Positions 45,238 to 54,857 of a DNA stretch of 64,000 nt are shown here, in pieces. The notes under the pieces are model-generated. The model did no database searches and was not told the DNA's origin. It saw only the letters and a program-made list of their open reading frames with translations. The stretch spans positions 372,001 to 436,000 of the forward strand of contig NZ_JACCCJ010000001.1 of assembly GCF_013410105.1 (NCBI RefSeq), given 5' to 3'. Made by a program: the position numbers and the translations under genes. The number at the start of each line of letters is the position of its first letter. The first letter of the stretch is position 1. Origin of the DNA: Sphingopyxis sp. JAI108. Its GTDB lineage: Bacteria > Pseudomonadota > Alphaproteobacteria > Sphingomonadales > Sphingomonadaceae.

Positions 45238-45252
45238 TGCGAATCACTCTCA
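45238..45252 (-). promoter_or_regulatory. possible Fur-type operator upstream of fdxA
   Basis: TGCGAATCACTCTCA, close to the TGCGAATNATTCTCA Fur pattern with one change. It covers the last codon of the S4 gene and is 102-116 nt before the fdxA ATG. Iron control of a ferredoxin is plausible. Confidence 0.4.
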
Positions 45253-45600
45253 TTGATTAGGACGATCGCCGTCCTTTGCGTGCAAAGCATTTCCATCGGC
45301 GCCGATAGCCGATGGCGCTGCGGCGGGGTCGAGCCGCCGATAGCAGGCCTGCGCCTCGGGCGCCGGACCGCGGCGGAGTGGCAGCGACAGGAGGCGGATC
45401 ACCTCGATGCGTTCGCCGACCGGCAGCACCAGCGTCGCGCCGGCATGGACCGCGCACGACGAGCGCGTCACGCGCCGCCCGTCGAGCCGGATATGCCCCG
45501 CTTCGACCATTGCCTGCGCGACGCTGCGCGAGCGCGCGAAGCGCAGGAACCACAGCAGCTTGTCGAGCCGGATACTGCCTGCGGCGCCAGGGCTCGCCAT
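45250..45600 (-). CDS. S4-domain RNA-binding protein (Hsp15-like)
   Basis: 116 aa. The S4 fold starts at IRLDKLLWFLRFARSRSVAQAM and continues to GHIRLDGRRVTRSS. Short stand-alone S4 proteins of this type (HslR/Hsp15 group) bind rRNA of stalled 50S subunits. It follows the helicase gene by 7 nt on the same strand, a conserved pairing in Alphaproteobacteria. Start at 45600 chosen from the conserved N-terminus. Confidence 0.88.
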   Translation of the reverse strand: MASPGAAGSIRLDKLLWFLRFARSRSVAQAMVEAGHIRLDGRRVTRSSCAVHAGATLVLPVGERIEVIRLLSLPLRRGPAPEAQACYRRLDPAAAPSAIGADGNALHAKDGDRPNQ

Positions 45601-45607
45601 GAGCGCG

Positions 45608-48376
45608 TCAGTCCTTGCGCGCGTCCGCGAGCAGCGCGGCGAGGCCCGCGAACGGGCTGTTCGGCGACGGACCGCGGCGCTCGGTTCGCGGTGGCCGCCC
45701 GGTGTCGGGGCGGGGTTTGCCCGGCTTACCGCGCTTGCCCTTTTCCGGGTTGGCCGGCGGCCGGCGAGCGGCGCCATTGGCCGCAGCGCGCGGCGCGGTG
45801 TCGCTGCCCTTGCGATCCTTCTTGCGGCGCGGGCGCTTGTCGGCGGCCTTGCGCAAGCCCGACCAGCGCCAGCGTTGCAGCGCCGGTTCGCCGACGCTGC
45901 GGAAGCCGAAGCTGCCGAGCAGCGCGCGGCGCGTCTCTTCGTCGAGCCCCAGCGAGGTCGCGAGCGCGGGATCGATCACGAAGCCGGGCGGGGGGGTGGC
46001 GGCGACGCCTTCATGCTCGTCGGTTGCACCTGCATCGTCGTGATGATGTTCGGCGGCGCGGGCGATGGGCGCGGTCGGCGGCGCCGCCGCCTGCATCCGG
46101 GCGGCGTGTGCCTGGCGCGCCAGTTTTTCGGCCATGTCGATGCGCAGCCAGCCCGAGGCGCAGCGGCGGAAGCCCGCGATCGTCAGCGCGGCGTGATTGC
46201 CGCTCTTCTGCAACACCGCGCCGTGCGGCGGCAGTGCGGGCACGGGGCTTCCCTGCTGCGACGCGATCAGCGCCGCGCGCCAGCGCACCGCTTCGGGCTT
46301 GAGCAGGAGCGGGTGGAAAATATCGAGCGAGCCGATGGTGAAGCCGAGCTTGCGCAGCTGCGGGCGCTCCTCGGGTGTCAGGGCGTTCAACTGGTCCTCG
46401 ACCGCCGCGCGGGCGATCGTGCCGCTGTTGTCGGTGAGCGCGGCAAGCAGCGCGCGGACGCGCGGCGGCGTGAACAGGTCGCCCGCCGCCTCGCCCATGG
46501 CGGCGAGCGGCGCGGCGTGGCGCGCGAGCTGCCCGGCGACGAAGCGCTGCAGCCGCTCGGCGATCGCCTGAACCTGCTGCGGGTCGAGGCGTCGAAGCGA
46601 GGGATCGAGCTGGATCGCGGGCTGGACGAGCGTCGGCCCGCGGGCGAGCGTCGCGATGACATGGCCGTGCCAGGCGAGCCGCGGCGCGGTGCCGGGATCG
46701 GCGACGAGCGACAGCGCGCTGTCGTCGCCTTCGGCAAGCGCGGTCGCGCGCCGCGCGAGTTCGGCGCGCAGATGCTTTTCGGCCGCCGCGAGCAGCATGC
46801 GGTGGTCGCTCGCCTTGGCGACGGGATCGACCTTGAACTGGAAGCCCTTGAGCGTGCCGATCGCCTCGCCATCGACGGCGACGGTGCCGTCGGCGCCGAC
46901 CGCCACCGGCAGCGCGGCGCCCCGCTGTCCGGCGTCGCGCAACAGCAGCGCGAGCCGCCGGTCGACGAAGCGCTGCGCCAGTGCGGCGTGGAGCGCATCG
47001 GAGAGGCGTGATTCGAGCGCCTGCGTCGCTTCGGTCCAGCCCGCGCCGCCAGCGATCCAGTCGCCGCGCTGCGCGATGAAGCAGAGCGTGCGGACCGCGG
47101 CGATGCGGCTCGCAAGCTGGTCGATGTCGCCTTCGATATCGTCGAAGCGCGCGAGCCGCCGCGCGAACCAGTCGGGATCGACCATCCCGTCGCCGCGCGT
47201 GCGCCATTGCCACAGCTTGAGCACGGTGCGGCTGTGATGTTCGGCGCCGAGTTGCTCGAAATCGGGAAGGCCGCACACATCCCAGAGCCGTTCGACCGCT
47301 TCGGGCTCGTCAGCGCGCATCCGGACCTCCATGTCGCCCGCGAGATGCTTGAGCACGGCGATGTCGACCGCCTCGGGCGCCGGGCGCAGCATCGGCTGCG
47401 ATGGCGGCTGGGCGAGGTCGGCGATCAGCCGGTCGAGCGTGTCGAAGCGCGGCGTCGGATTGCGCCAGAAGAGATTGGGCAGCGGCGGGAAATGATGCCC
47501 CTCGATCGCTGCGATTTCCTCGGGCGTGAAGCCGCCCTGCGGCAGGCCGACCGTCCCGAAGCTGCCGTCCTGCTGGTGGCGCCCGGCGCGGCCGGCGATC
47601 TGCGCCATTTCCGCAATCGTCAGGCGTCGCAGGCGCCGCCCGTCGAATTTCTGCAAGGATGCAAAGGCGACATGCTGGACGTCGAGGTTGAGTCCCATGC
47701 CGATCGCGTCGGTCGCGACCAGATAATCGACCTCGCCCGCCTCGAACATCGCGACCTGGGAATTGCGCGTCTTGGGGCTGAGCGCGCCCATCACCACCGC
47801 CGCGCCGCCCGAGAAGCGGCGGAGCATTTCGGCGATCGCGTAAACCTCCTCGGCCGAAAAGGCGACGATCGCGGACCGTTTGGGCAGGCGCGACAGCTTC
47901 GACGATCCCGCATAGCTCAAGGTCGAAAAGCGCGGCCGGGTGATGATCTCGGCCTCGGGGACGAGCGCGCGAACGAGGCTCTTGATGCTTGCCGACCCCA
48001 GGATCATCGTTTCCTCGCGCCCGCGCGCACGGAGCAGCCGGTCGGTGAAGACATGGCCGCGCTCGGGGTCGGCGCCGAGTTGCGCTTCGTCGATGCCGAC
48101 GAAGGCGACGTCGCGCGTCACCGGCAGCGCTTCCATCGTGCCGAGCAGATAGCGTGCATCGGGCGGCATGATCCGTTCTTCGCCGGTGACGAGGCCGACC
48201 TGTCCCGCGCCCTTGATCGCGACGACGCGGTCATAAACCTCGCGCGCGAGCAGGCGCAGCGGAAAGCCGATCATGCCGCTCGACCGGGCGGTCAGGCGCT
48301 CGACCGCCAAATGGGTTTTGCCGGTGTTGGTGGGGCCAAGGACAGCCTTGACCGGCTGGGAAGAGGAAGAGGTCAT
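45608..48376 (-). CDS. Suv3-like superfamily-2 RNA helicase
   Basis: 922 aa. Walker A GPTNTGKT at residues 14-21, motif II GIDEAQ (DEAQ, not DEAD), SAS-like GSASIKS, and motif VI QIAGRAGRHQQDG. This arrangement is like mitochondrial Suv3, an RNA helicase of the degradosome. The last 120 residues are basic and Pro/Arg/Lys-rich, probably an RNA-binding tail. The ATG at 48376 is chosen; the upstream 44 codons are non-conserved. Coupled with the S4 gene. Confidence 0.9.
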   Translation of the reverse strand: MTSSSSQPVKAVLGPTNTGKTHLAVERLTARSSGMIGFPLRLLAREVYDRVVAIKGAGQVGLVTGEERIMPPDARYLLGTMEALPVTRDVAFVGIDEAQLGADPERGHVFTDRLLRARGREETMILGSASIKSLVRALVPEAEIITRPRFSTLSYAGSSKLSRLPKRSAIVAFSAEEVYAIAEMLRRFSGGAAVVMGALSPKTRNSQVAMFEAGEVDYLVATDAIGMGLNLDVQHVAFASLQKFDGRRLRRLTIAEMAQIAGRAGRHQQDGSFGTVGLPQGGFTPEEIAAIEGHHFPPLPNLFWRNPTPRFDTLDRLIADLAQPPSQPMLRPAPEAVDIAVLKHLAGDMEVRMRADEPEAVERLWDVCGLPDFEQLGAEHHSRTVLKLWQWRTRGDGMVDPDWFARRLARFDDIEGDIDQLASRIAAVRTLCFIAQRGDWIAGGAGWTEATQALESRLSDALHAALAQRFVDRRLALLLRDAGQRGAALPVAVGADGTVAVDGEAIGTLKGFQFKVDPVAKASDHRMLLAAAEKHLRAELARRATALAEGDDSALSLVADPGTAPRLAWHGHVIATLARGPTLVQPAIQLDPSLRRLDPQQVQAIAERLQRFVAGQLARHAAPLAAMGEAAGDLFTPPRVRALLAALTDNSGTIARAAVEDQLNALTPEERPQLRKLGFTIGSLDIFHPLLLKPEAVRWRAALIASQQGSPVPALPPHGAVLQKSGNHAALTIAGFRRCASGWLRIDMAEKLARQAHAARMQAAAPPTAPIARAAEHHHDDAGATDEHEGVAATPPPGFVIDPALATSLGLDEETRRALLGSFGFRSVGEPALQRWRWSGLRKAADKRPRRKKDRKGSDTAPRAAANGAARRPPANPEKGKRGKPGKPRPDTGRPPRTERRGPSPNSPFAGLAALLADARKD

Positions 48377-48620
48377 TTTCTTGTCCGCCAAGCTGGCATG
48401 GGTGCTGCCGCCGCGCAACAGGGGATCGTCGCAATGGCGCGGCGGACCCGCATTTTTCAACCCGGCTCGCATAATATCCCGACCCCGCCACGCCTTGTCG
48501 CAATGCAAGCTCGCGAATCCGCCATTAAATTGACTTTAACGGTCTTTCTTTACAGACAATGCTTCGAAAACATCATTCGGCGACCGGGTGAGGGCCCGTC
48601 CGCCGAGCGGGGGTTGCAAT

Positions 48621-50192
48621 TTGTTCCAGCGTCACGAACCCATCGCGGGGATGTCCGGCAACGCGGCCGCCCTCACGATGTCGCAAGCGGTCCCGCGGCC
48701 GCGGGCCGATTTGGGCGCCGAGCCGCAGCTCGGCTGGCGCGACCGGCTGGCCGAGCTCGACCTCGTTCCCGACCTTGGCAGCAATATCGGCTCGGCCGAA
48801 TGGTGGCGCGGCCTCGCGACATTGACCCTGCTTTGCGGAACCGCGATCGCAACCTTCCCGGGCGTGCAGCCGCTCGCGGTCGGGGCGCCCGCGCTCGATA
48901 CGGCCGGTTTCAACGAAGCGCGCGCGCAGATGATCGTGCCGCTGGCCTTTGGCGGCGACACCGGACGCCATATGGCGGCGACCGACGCGGTCCGCCCGCT
49001 GACCCAGACCCCCGAACGGCCGCAGATCGAACTCACCGCCACATTGGGGCGCGGCGACAGCTTCGCGCGGCTGCTCGAACGCTCGGGCGTCGGCAGCGGC
49101 GAGGCGCAGGCGCTCGCGAACCGGGTGTCGGGCGCGGTCCCGCTGGCCGACATCGCGCCCGGCACGCGAATCGACCTGATCCTCGGCCGCCGCGCCGCGC
49201 GCACCATGCCGCGCCCGGTCGAGGCGCTCGCGATGCGCGCGCGTTTTGACCTGCGCATCGAAATGGAGCGTATCGGCGGCCAGCTCGTCATGCGGCGCAT
49301 CCCGATCGCGGTCGATGCGACCCCGCTGCGCATTCGTGGGCGGGTCGGCGACAGCCTCTATCGCTCGGCGCGCGCCGCCGGGGCGCCGCCGGAGGCGATC
49401 CAGTCCTACCTGCGCGTCATCGGCCGCCAGATTTCGGTCAGCCGCGATATTCGCAGCGGCGACGAGTTCGACATCATCGTCGACTATCGCCGCGCCGAAA
49501 CGGGTGAGAGCGAGACGGGCAAGCTGCTTTACGCCGGGCTGATCCGCGGCGGAAAACCGAAACTGTCGATGCTCGAATGGAACGCCGACGGCCGCACCCA
49601 ATGGTTCGAGGCGTCGGGCGTCGGCGAACAGCGCGGCGGCATGACGCGGCCGACACGCGGGCGCGTCACCTCGACCTTCGGTATGCGCCGTCATCCGATC
49701 CTCGGCTACAAGCGCATGCACAGCGGCATGGATTTCGGCGGCGGCTATGGCGCGCCCATCTATGCGGTGACCGACGGCGTCGTGACGATCGCCGGGCGCC
49801 ACGGCGGCTTCGGCAATTATGTGAAGCTCAATCATGGCAATGGCCTCGGCACCGGTTACGGCCATATGAGTCGCATCGCGGTGCGCGCCGGGCAGCGCGT
49901 CAATCGCGGGCAGGTGATCGGCTATATCGGCTCGACCGGCCTTTCGACCGGGCCGCACCTCCATTACGAGCTCTATCGCAACGGGCGCGCGGTCAATCCG
50001 TCGTCGGTGACCTTCGTCACCCGCGCGCTGCTCGAGGGCAAGGCCCTCGCCGATTTCCGCGCGCGCATCCGCGAACTGACCGCGGTTGCGCCGGGCGCCG
50101 CGCTGACCCCGATCGCCCCGAAACAGGTCGAAGGGCCAAAACTCGGCAGCCTCGCCGACGTCGCGTCGAAGCGGGCGGGCGAGGGGATCTGA
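48621..50192 (+). CDS. M23 family metallopeptidase (LytM-type, membrane-anchored)
   Basis: About 523 aa. A membrane segment near residues 62-80, a LysM/OapA-like region with SFARLLERSGV, then the LytM catalytic core: His367 and Asp371 in HSGMDFG and His446/His448 in HLHYE. It cleaves peptidoglycan peptide cross-bridges. The start is uncertain: TTG 48621 has GGGGG upstream, GTG 48588 is the longest frame, ATG 48651 is the first ATG. A TTGACT -35-like element is at 48530. Confidence 0.87.
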   Translation: MFQRHEPIAGMSGNAAALTMSQAVPRPRADLGAEPQLGWRDRLAELDLVPDLGSNIGSAEWWRGLATLTLLCGTAIATFPGVQPLAVGAPALDTAGFNEARAQMIVPLAFGGDTGRHMAATDAVRPLTQTPERPQIELTATLGRGDSFARLLERSGVGSGEAQALANRVSGAVPLADIAPGTRIDLILGRRAARTMPRPVEALAMRARFDLRIEMERIGGQLVMRRIPIAVDATPLRIRGRVGDSLYRSARAAGAPPEAIQSYLRVIGRQISVSRDIRSGDEFDIIVDYRRAETGESETGKLLYAGLIRGGKPKLSMLEWNADGRTQWFEASGVGEQRGGMTRPTRGRVTSTFGMRRHPILGYKRMHSGMDFGGGYGAPIYAVTDGVVTIAGRHGGFGNYVKLNHGNGLGTGYGHMSRIAVRAGQRVNRGQVIGYIGSTGLSTGPHLHYELYRNGRAVNPSSVTFVTRALLEGKALADFRARIRELTAVAPGAALTPIAPKQVEGPKLGSLADVASKRAGEGI

Positions 50193-50249
50193 CCGCTTAA
50201 AGCGGCAATATCCATTTGCCCCGCGGCCCGGCGCCGCTATGCACCCCGC

Positions 50250-51248
50250 ATGACCCACGCCGCTTTCCCCGACCTGCGCCTGCGCCGCGCCCGCCGCACC
50301 GGCTGGAGCCGCGCGATGGTGCGCGAAACGCATCTTTCGCCCGCGAACCTCATCTGGCCGCTCTTCGTCTGCGACGGCACGGGCGCCGAGGAGCCGATCG
50401 CGAGCCTGCCGGGCGTGTCGCGCTGGTCGGTCGACCTGCTCGTCGAGCGCGCGCGGGACGCGGTCGCGGCGGGCATCCCGTGCCTCGCGCTCTTTCCCTA
50501 TACGCAGGCCGACCGGCGCAGCGAGGATGGCGGCGAGGCGCTCAATCCCGACAACCTCATGTGCCGCGCCACCGCCGCGATCAAGCAGGCGCTTGGCGAC
50601 GATATCGGCATCCTCACCGACGTCGCGCTCGATCCTTATACCAGCCACGGGCAGGACGGGCTGATCGATGCGAGCGGCTATGTCCTCAACGACGAGACGG
50701 TCGGGATACTCGTCGGGCAGGCGCTCAACCAGGCGCGCGCGGGCGCCGACATCATCGCGCCCAGCGATATGATGGACGGCCGCATCGGCGCGATCCGGCA
50801 GGCGCTGGAGGCCGAGGGCTTCGGTCATGTCCAGATCATGAGCTACGCCGCCAAATATGCGTCGGCCTTCTATGGCCCGTTCCGCGACGCCGTGGGCTCG
50901 CGCGGGCTGCTCAAGGGCGACAAGAAAACATATCAGATGGACCCGGCCAACAGCGAAGAAGCCTTGCGCGAAGTCGCACAGGACCTCGCCGAGGGTGCCG
51001 ACAGCGTGATGGTGAAACCGGGGCTGCCCTATCTCGACATCGTGCGTGCGGTGAAGGACAATTTCGCGGTACCCGTCTACGCCTATCAGGTGTCGGGCGA
51101 ATATGCGATGATCGAGGCCGCGGCCGCCGCCGGTGCGGGCGACCGCGACGCACTCGTCCTCGAAACCCTGCTTGCCTTCCGCCGCGCGGGTGCGTCGGGC
51201 GTGCTCAGCTATCATGCGCTCCATGCGGCGCGGCTGCTGGGCGCATGA
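50250..51248 (+). CDS. hemB: delta-aminolevulinic acid dehydratase (porphobilinogen synthase)
   Basis: 332 aa. Schiff-base lysines lie in YAAKYASAFYGPFRD and MVKPGLPYLD. The metal region DVALDPYTSHGQDG lacks the triple cysteine of zinc enzymes, so it is of the Mg-dependent class. It joins two 5-aminolevulinate molecules in heme synthesis. The next gene begins 4 bp after its stop. Confidence 0.97.
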   Translation: MTHAAFPDLRLRRARRTGWSRAMVRETHLSPANLIWPLFVCDGTGAEEPIASLPGVSRWSVDLLVERARDAVAAGIPCLALFPYTQADRRSEDGGEALNPDNLMCRATAAIKQALGDDIGILTDVALDPYTSHGQDGLIDASGYVLNDETVGILVGQALNQARAGADIIAPSDMMDGRIGAIRQALEAEGFGHVQIMSYAAKYASAFYGPFRDAVGSRGLLKGDKKTYQMDPANSEEALREVAQDLAEGADSVMVKPGLPYLDIVRAVKDNFAVPVYAYQVSGEYAMIEAAAAAGAGDRDALVLETLLAFRRAGASGVLSYHALHAARLLGA

Positions 51249-51252
51249 TCGC

Positions 51253-53505
51253 GTGATCCGTTCGTCTTCGCCGCGCCGCTGGCTGTTCGTGCTGACGATC
51301 CTCGTCGGCAGCTTCCTGCTCTTCCTCGTGCAGCCGATGGTCGCGCGGATGGTACTGCCCAAATTGGGCGGGGCGCCCGCGGTGTGGAACAGCGCGATGC
51401 TCGTCTATCAGGCGCTGCTGCTGGGCGGCTATGCCTATGCGCATTGGCTCGGGCGGTTCACCGTGCGGCGGCAGGCGATCATCCACCTTGCGCTCTTCCT
51501 TGTCGCGGCGTTGTGGCTCCCGATCGGCATCGCGCAGATCGCACCGCCGGGGCCGGGGCAGGAGGCGCTGTGGGTGCCGCTGCTCCTGCTCGCCTCGATC
51601 GGCCCCGTCTTCTTCGTCGTGTCGGCGCAGGCGCCGCTGATGCAGCGCTGGTTCGCCGCCGATCCCCGTGCGGGCGATCCCTATTATCTCTATGCCGCGT
51701 CGAACCTCGGCAGCTTCGCGGGCCTCATCAGCTATCCCGCGTTCGTCGAACCGACGATGCCGCTCGCCGCGCAAAGCTGGGGATGGACGGCGGGCTATGC
51801 GCTGCTCGTGCTGCTCGTCGCGGGCGCGGCGGCGGCGCGACGGCATGGCAGCGCCGAAGCCCATGCGGCGGTCACCGACGAGCCGCGTCCGACGCTGCGG
51901 CGCCAGCTCCACTGGCTGTTGATCGCGGCCGTCCCGTCGGGGCTGATGCTGTCGACGACGACGCACCTCACCACCGATATCGTCGCGATGCCCCTGCTCT
52001 GGGTGCTGCCGCTCGGCCTCTACCTCCTGAGCTTCGTCATCGCCTTCTCGACCTTCACGCGGCTGACGCAGATCATCACGCTGCTTGCGCCGGTCGTGCT
52101 GCTCGCGGTCGGCGGGCTCGGGCTGCTGAGTTCGGGGGGCGGGTCGATGATGGTCGCGCTGGCCAGCCTCGCGATGCTCTTCATCGTCGCGGTCGCGCTC
52201 CACGGTTATCTCTATCATCTCCGTCCGGCGGCGCAGCATCTGACACTCTTTTACCTGATCATGTCGGCGGGCGGCGTGCTCGGCGGGCTGTTCGCCGCCC
52301 TGTTCGCGCCGCTGATCTTCGACTGGGTTTATGAACATCCGCTGCTGATTCTCGCCGCCGCGATGCTGATCCCGCTCCCCGCGCTCTTCCCGTGGGACAA
52401 ATGGCTGGGACTGCAGGCGAAGACCGCGCGCGCCGTCGCGGTGCTGCTCGTCGCGATCGCCGCTTTCGGCGCCTGGCATATGGTGGGTGACTGGACCGGC
52501 CGGCTCGACGAGGCGGTGACCGCTTGGGGCGTCGCCATCTTCGTGATCGGCATGCTCGTGATCGGCTGGCGCTGGGCCTTCGTGCCGGTGCTCGCGCTGC
52601 TGATGATCGGCGTCGGCGGCTGGGACACGATCCAGGAAAGCTTCACCGGCGCGCGCGTCCGCAGCTATTTCGGCGTCTATACCGTCACCGATTATCCCCA
52701 GTCGAACCAGCGGCGCCTCGCGCACGGGACGACGCTCCACGGCCTCCAGCGCACCGACGCCGCGCATCGGCGCGACCCGACGACCTATTATGGACCTCAA
52801 TCGGGGGTCGGGTTGACGCTGAACAAGGCCGAAGCGCTCGCGGGACCGAACGCGTCGATCGGCATTGTCGGGCTCGGCGCCGGGACGCTCGCTTGCTATC
52901 GCAGGCCCGGCCAGCATTGGACGATTTTCGAGATCGACCCGGTGATGGTCGATATCGCGCGCGATCCGTCGAAATTCACCTTCCTGTCCGATTGCGCGGG
53001 CGACACGCCGATCGTCATCGGCGATGCGCGGCTTCAGCTGGCCAACCAGCCCGCGGGCCGCTTCGACGTGATCGTCATCGACGCATTCTCGTCCGACGCG
53101 ATCCCGCTGCACCTGCTGACCAGGGAAGCGATCGGCATCTATGCGCGGGCGATGAAGCCCGACGGCATATTGCTCATCCACATCTCGAACCGCTTCTTCG
53201 GGCTCGAACCGGTGCTCGCGGCGGAGGCGAAGGCGCGCGGCTGGACCGCGGCGATCCGCATGGACCCCGGCCCGATCGGCGACGAATATGGCGATCTCAC
53301 CGGATCGAACTGGGTCGCGCTGACCGCGACGCCCGAACGGATGGGGCAATTGACCGGCGGCATCCGCCCGCGCAAGGATAGCTATGAGGACGGCGCCTGG
53401 GTGCCGCTCGAGGCGCGCGCGCATTTCGATCGCTGGACCGACGATTATGCCTCGACGCTGCCGGTCCTGATCTGGAAGAATATCATCGGAGGCCGCGACG
53501 AATGA
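51253..53505 (+). CDS. fused MFS transporter-like / spermidine synthase-like membrane protein
   Basis: 750 aa. About 12-14 membrane segments in the first 500 residues, then a cytoplasmic Rossmann methyltransferase-like domain with GIVGLGAGT near residue 537, the acidic EIDP and DAFSSDAIP. This is the known fused MFS / spermidine synthase family; a polyamine link is by similarity only. GTG start at 51253 follows hemB closely. The 3' end overlaps the next gene by 4 bp (ATGA). Confidence 0.88.
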   Translation: MIRSSSPRRWLFVLTILVGSFLLFLVQPMVARMVLPKLGGAPAVWNSAMLVYQALLLGGYAYAHWLGRFTVRRQAIIHLALFLVAALWLPIGIAQIAPPGPGQEALWVPLLLLASIGPVFFVVSAQAPLMQRWFAADPRAGDPYYLYAASNLGSFAGLISYPAFVEPTMPLAAQSWGWTAGYALLVLLVAGAAAARRHGSAEAHAAVTDEPRPTLRRQLHWLLIAAVPSGLMLSTTTHLTTDIVAMPLLWVLPLGLYLLSFVIAFSTFTRLTQIITLLAPVVLLAVGGLGLLSSGGGSMMVALASLAMLFIVAVALHGYLYHLRPAAQHLTLFYLIMSAGGVLGGLFAALFAPLIFDWVYEHPLLILAAAMLIPLPALFPWDKWLGLQAKTARAVAVLLVAIAAFGAWHMVGDWTGRLDEAVTAWGVAIFVIGMLVIGWRWAFVPVLALLMIGVGGWDTIQESFTGARVRSYFGVYTVTDYPQSNQRRLAHGTTLHGLQRTDAAHRRDPTTYYGPQSGVGLTLNKAEALAGPNASIGIVGLGAGTLACYRRPGQHWTIFEIDPVMVDIARDPSKFTFLSDCAGDTPIVIGDARLQLANQPAGRFDVIVIDAFSSDAIPLHLLTREAIGIYARAMKPDGILLIHISNRFFGLEPVLAAEAKARGWTAAIRMDPGPIGDEYGDLTGSNWVALTATPERMGQLTGGIRPRKDSYEDGAWVPLEARAHFDRWTDDYASTLPVLIWKNIIGGRDE

Positions 53506-54053
53506 ACGACGTCAGCATTATCAGCGTCAATGGAAAGACGCCGCAGATCGACCCCAGCGCCTTTATCGCGCCCGGATGCCGGATCATCGGCGACGTGACC
53601 ATCGGCCCCGACGTCAGCATCTGGTATAATTGCGTGCTGCGCGCCGACGTCAGCCACATCGTCGTCGGCGCGCGATCGAACATCCAGGACGGCAGCATCG
53701 TCCATTGCGACGGCCCGATGCCGCACCGGCCGGAAGGCTTTCCGACGATCATCGGCGAGGATGTGCTGATCGGCCATATGGCGATGGTGCACGGCTGCAC
53801 GCTGGCGGACCGGGCTTTCGTCGGATTGAAGGCGACCGTGATGAACGGGTGCCGGATCGGCAGCGACGCGATGCTCGCCGCGGGTGCGCTGCTGACCGAG
53901 AATAAGGAAATTCCGGATCGCGAACTCTGGGCCGGCGCCCCGGCGCGCCGCGTGCGCGAGATCGACGATGCGCAGGCGGCGGGCATGCAGATGGGCGTCG
54001 CGCATTATGTGATGAATGGCCGCATGCACAAGGCGGCTATCGAAAAAGGCTAA
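53502..54053 (+). CDS. gamma carbonic anhydrase family protein
   Basis: 183 aa. Left-handed beta-helix with hexapeptide repeats. Three candidate metal histidines: IVHCDGP, then IGHMAMVHGC. It resembles the YrdA/CaiE-type proteins of which some hydrate CO2 with low activity. It overlaps the preceding gene by 4 bp, so hemB, the fusion protein and this gene probably form one operon. Confidence 0.92.
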   Translation: MNDVSIISVNGKTPQIDPSAFIAPGCRIIGDVTIGPDVSIWYNCVLRADVSHIVVGARSNIQDGSIVHCDGPMPHRPEGFPTIIGEDVLIGHMAMVHGCTLADRAFVGLKATVMNGCRIGSDAMLAAGALLTENKEIPDRELWAGAPARRVREIDDAQAAGMQMGVAHYVMNGRMHKAAIEKG

Positions 54054-54060
54054 ACCAAAA

Positions 54061-54144
54061 CCCGTTCGCATCGAGCGAAGTCGAGATGCCGCTCGGGGCC
54101 AGGGTCAGGTCGATGAGTGTCTCAACTTCGCTCGACACGAACGG
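54061..54144. repeat. palindromic repeat, family B variant
   Basis: Left CCCGTTCGCATCGAGCGAAG and right CTTCGCTCGACACGAACGG are partial inverted copies. It lies just past the gamma carbonic anhydrase stop, between convergent genes. Confidence 0.7.
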
Positions 54145-54154
54145 AAACGATAAA

Positions 54155-54178
54155 GGCGCTCCGGTTTCCCGAAGCGCC
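54155..54178 (-). terminator. hairpin terminator of the PuuD-like gene
   Basis: Minus strand GGCGCTTCGG-GAAA-CCGGAGCGCC, a 10-bp stem with one G-U pair, then TTTA. Short U-tract, so moderate strength. Confidence 0.6.
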
Positions 54179-54203
54179 TCTATCGATTTGCCGTTGCGGC
54201 GAC

Positions 54204-54776
54204 TTAGCTGAAGTTCACCATTGCATAGAGCATCGGGATCGACAGCAAGGTGTTGGTCCGCGAAAATATCATCGCGGTCCGCGCGGCTTTGGCTTTCGTC
54301 GCATCGTCGGCCTCGACGATGCCCAGCGCCTTCTTCTGGTTCGGCCAGATCAGGAACCAGACGTTGAACGCCATGATCAGCCCCAGCCACATGCCGACGC
54401 CGATCAGCTTGTAGGGATCCTGAAGACCGAGCGCGGGCGCGAGATATTTGGCGTGGCCGGCGATCGCGAGCCCCAGCAGCACGGTGGCCAGTGCCGCCCA
54501 GCGGAACCAGAACAGCGCGGCGGGTGCGATATGCTTGCCGACCGCGGGCTTCAATTCGGCCGGGATCTTCGGCATCGTCGGCATCTGGACGAAGTTGAAA
54601 TAATAGAGCAGGCCGATCCACAGCACGCCGAAGAAGGTGTGCAGCCAGCGCATGACCGCGTTGGCCGCGGCGACCCCGTCCTCGAAATTCTGGCCGTTGA
54701 GGCAGAGCATCAGGACGATCGCGAGCACGAGACCGGTGCCCAGTACGGCGTGCAGATTTCCGAAAAATTTGTCCAT
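54204..54776 (-). CDS. urate hydroxylase PuuD-like membrane protein (N-terminal domain only)
   Basis: 190 aa, about five membrane segments. It has the WLHTFFGVLWIGLLYYFNFVQ helix of the Urate_ox_N family. Full PuuD carries a C-terminal cytochrome c domain, which is missing, so urate oxidation is doubtful; it may be a small integral membrane protein of the same fold. No purine genes are nearby. It follows yciB by 81 bp. Confidence 0.78.
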   Translation of the reverse strand: MDKFFGNLHAVLGTGLVLAIVLMLCLNGQNFEDGVAAANAVMRWLHTFFGVLWIGLLYYFNFVQMPTMPKIPAELKPAVGKHIAPAALFWFRWAALATVLLGLAIAGHAKYLAPALGLQDPYKLIGVGMWLGLIMAFNVWFLIWPNQKKALGIVEADDATKAKAARTAMIFSRTNTLLSIPMLYAMVNFS

Positions 54777-54857
54777 GGCAGTTCCCCCTTTTTATCGCGG
54801 CGCCGCGTGCGACCCGGAGCCGGTGACGCAGCTATGCCAGCCGGGGGAGGAAATGCA

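Noticed and set aside
48530..48560. TTGACT ... TACAGACAAT as promoter of the M23 gene
   Set aside because: The -35 is good but no -10-like hexamer lies at 16-18 bp; not listed as a feature.
51205..53424. 739-codon minus-strand frame
   Set aside because: Shadow of the fused MFS/spermidine-synthase gene; the protein is Arg/Gln/Asp-rich without membrane segments or motifs.
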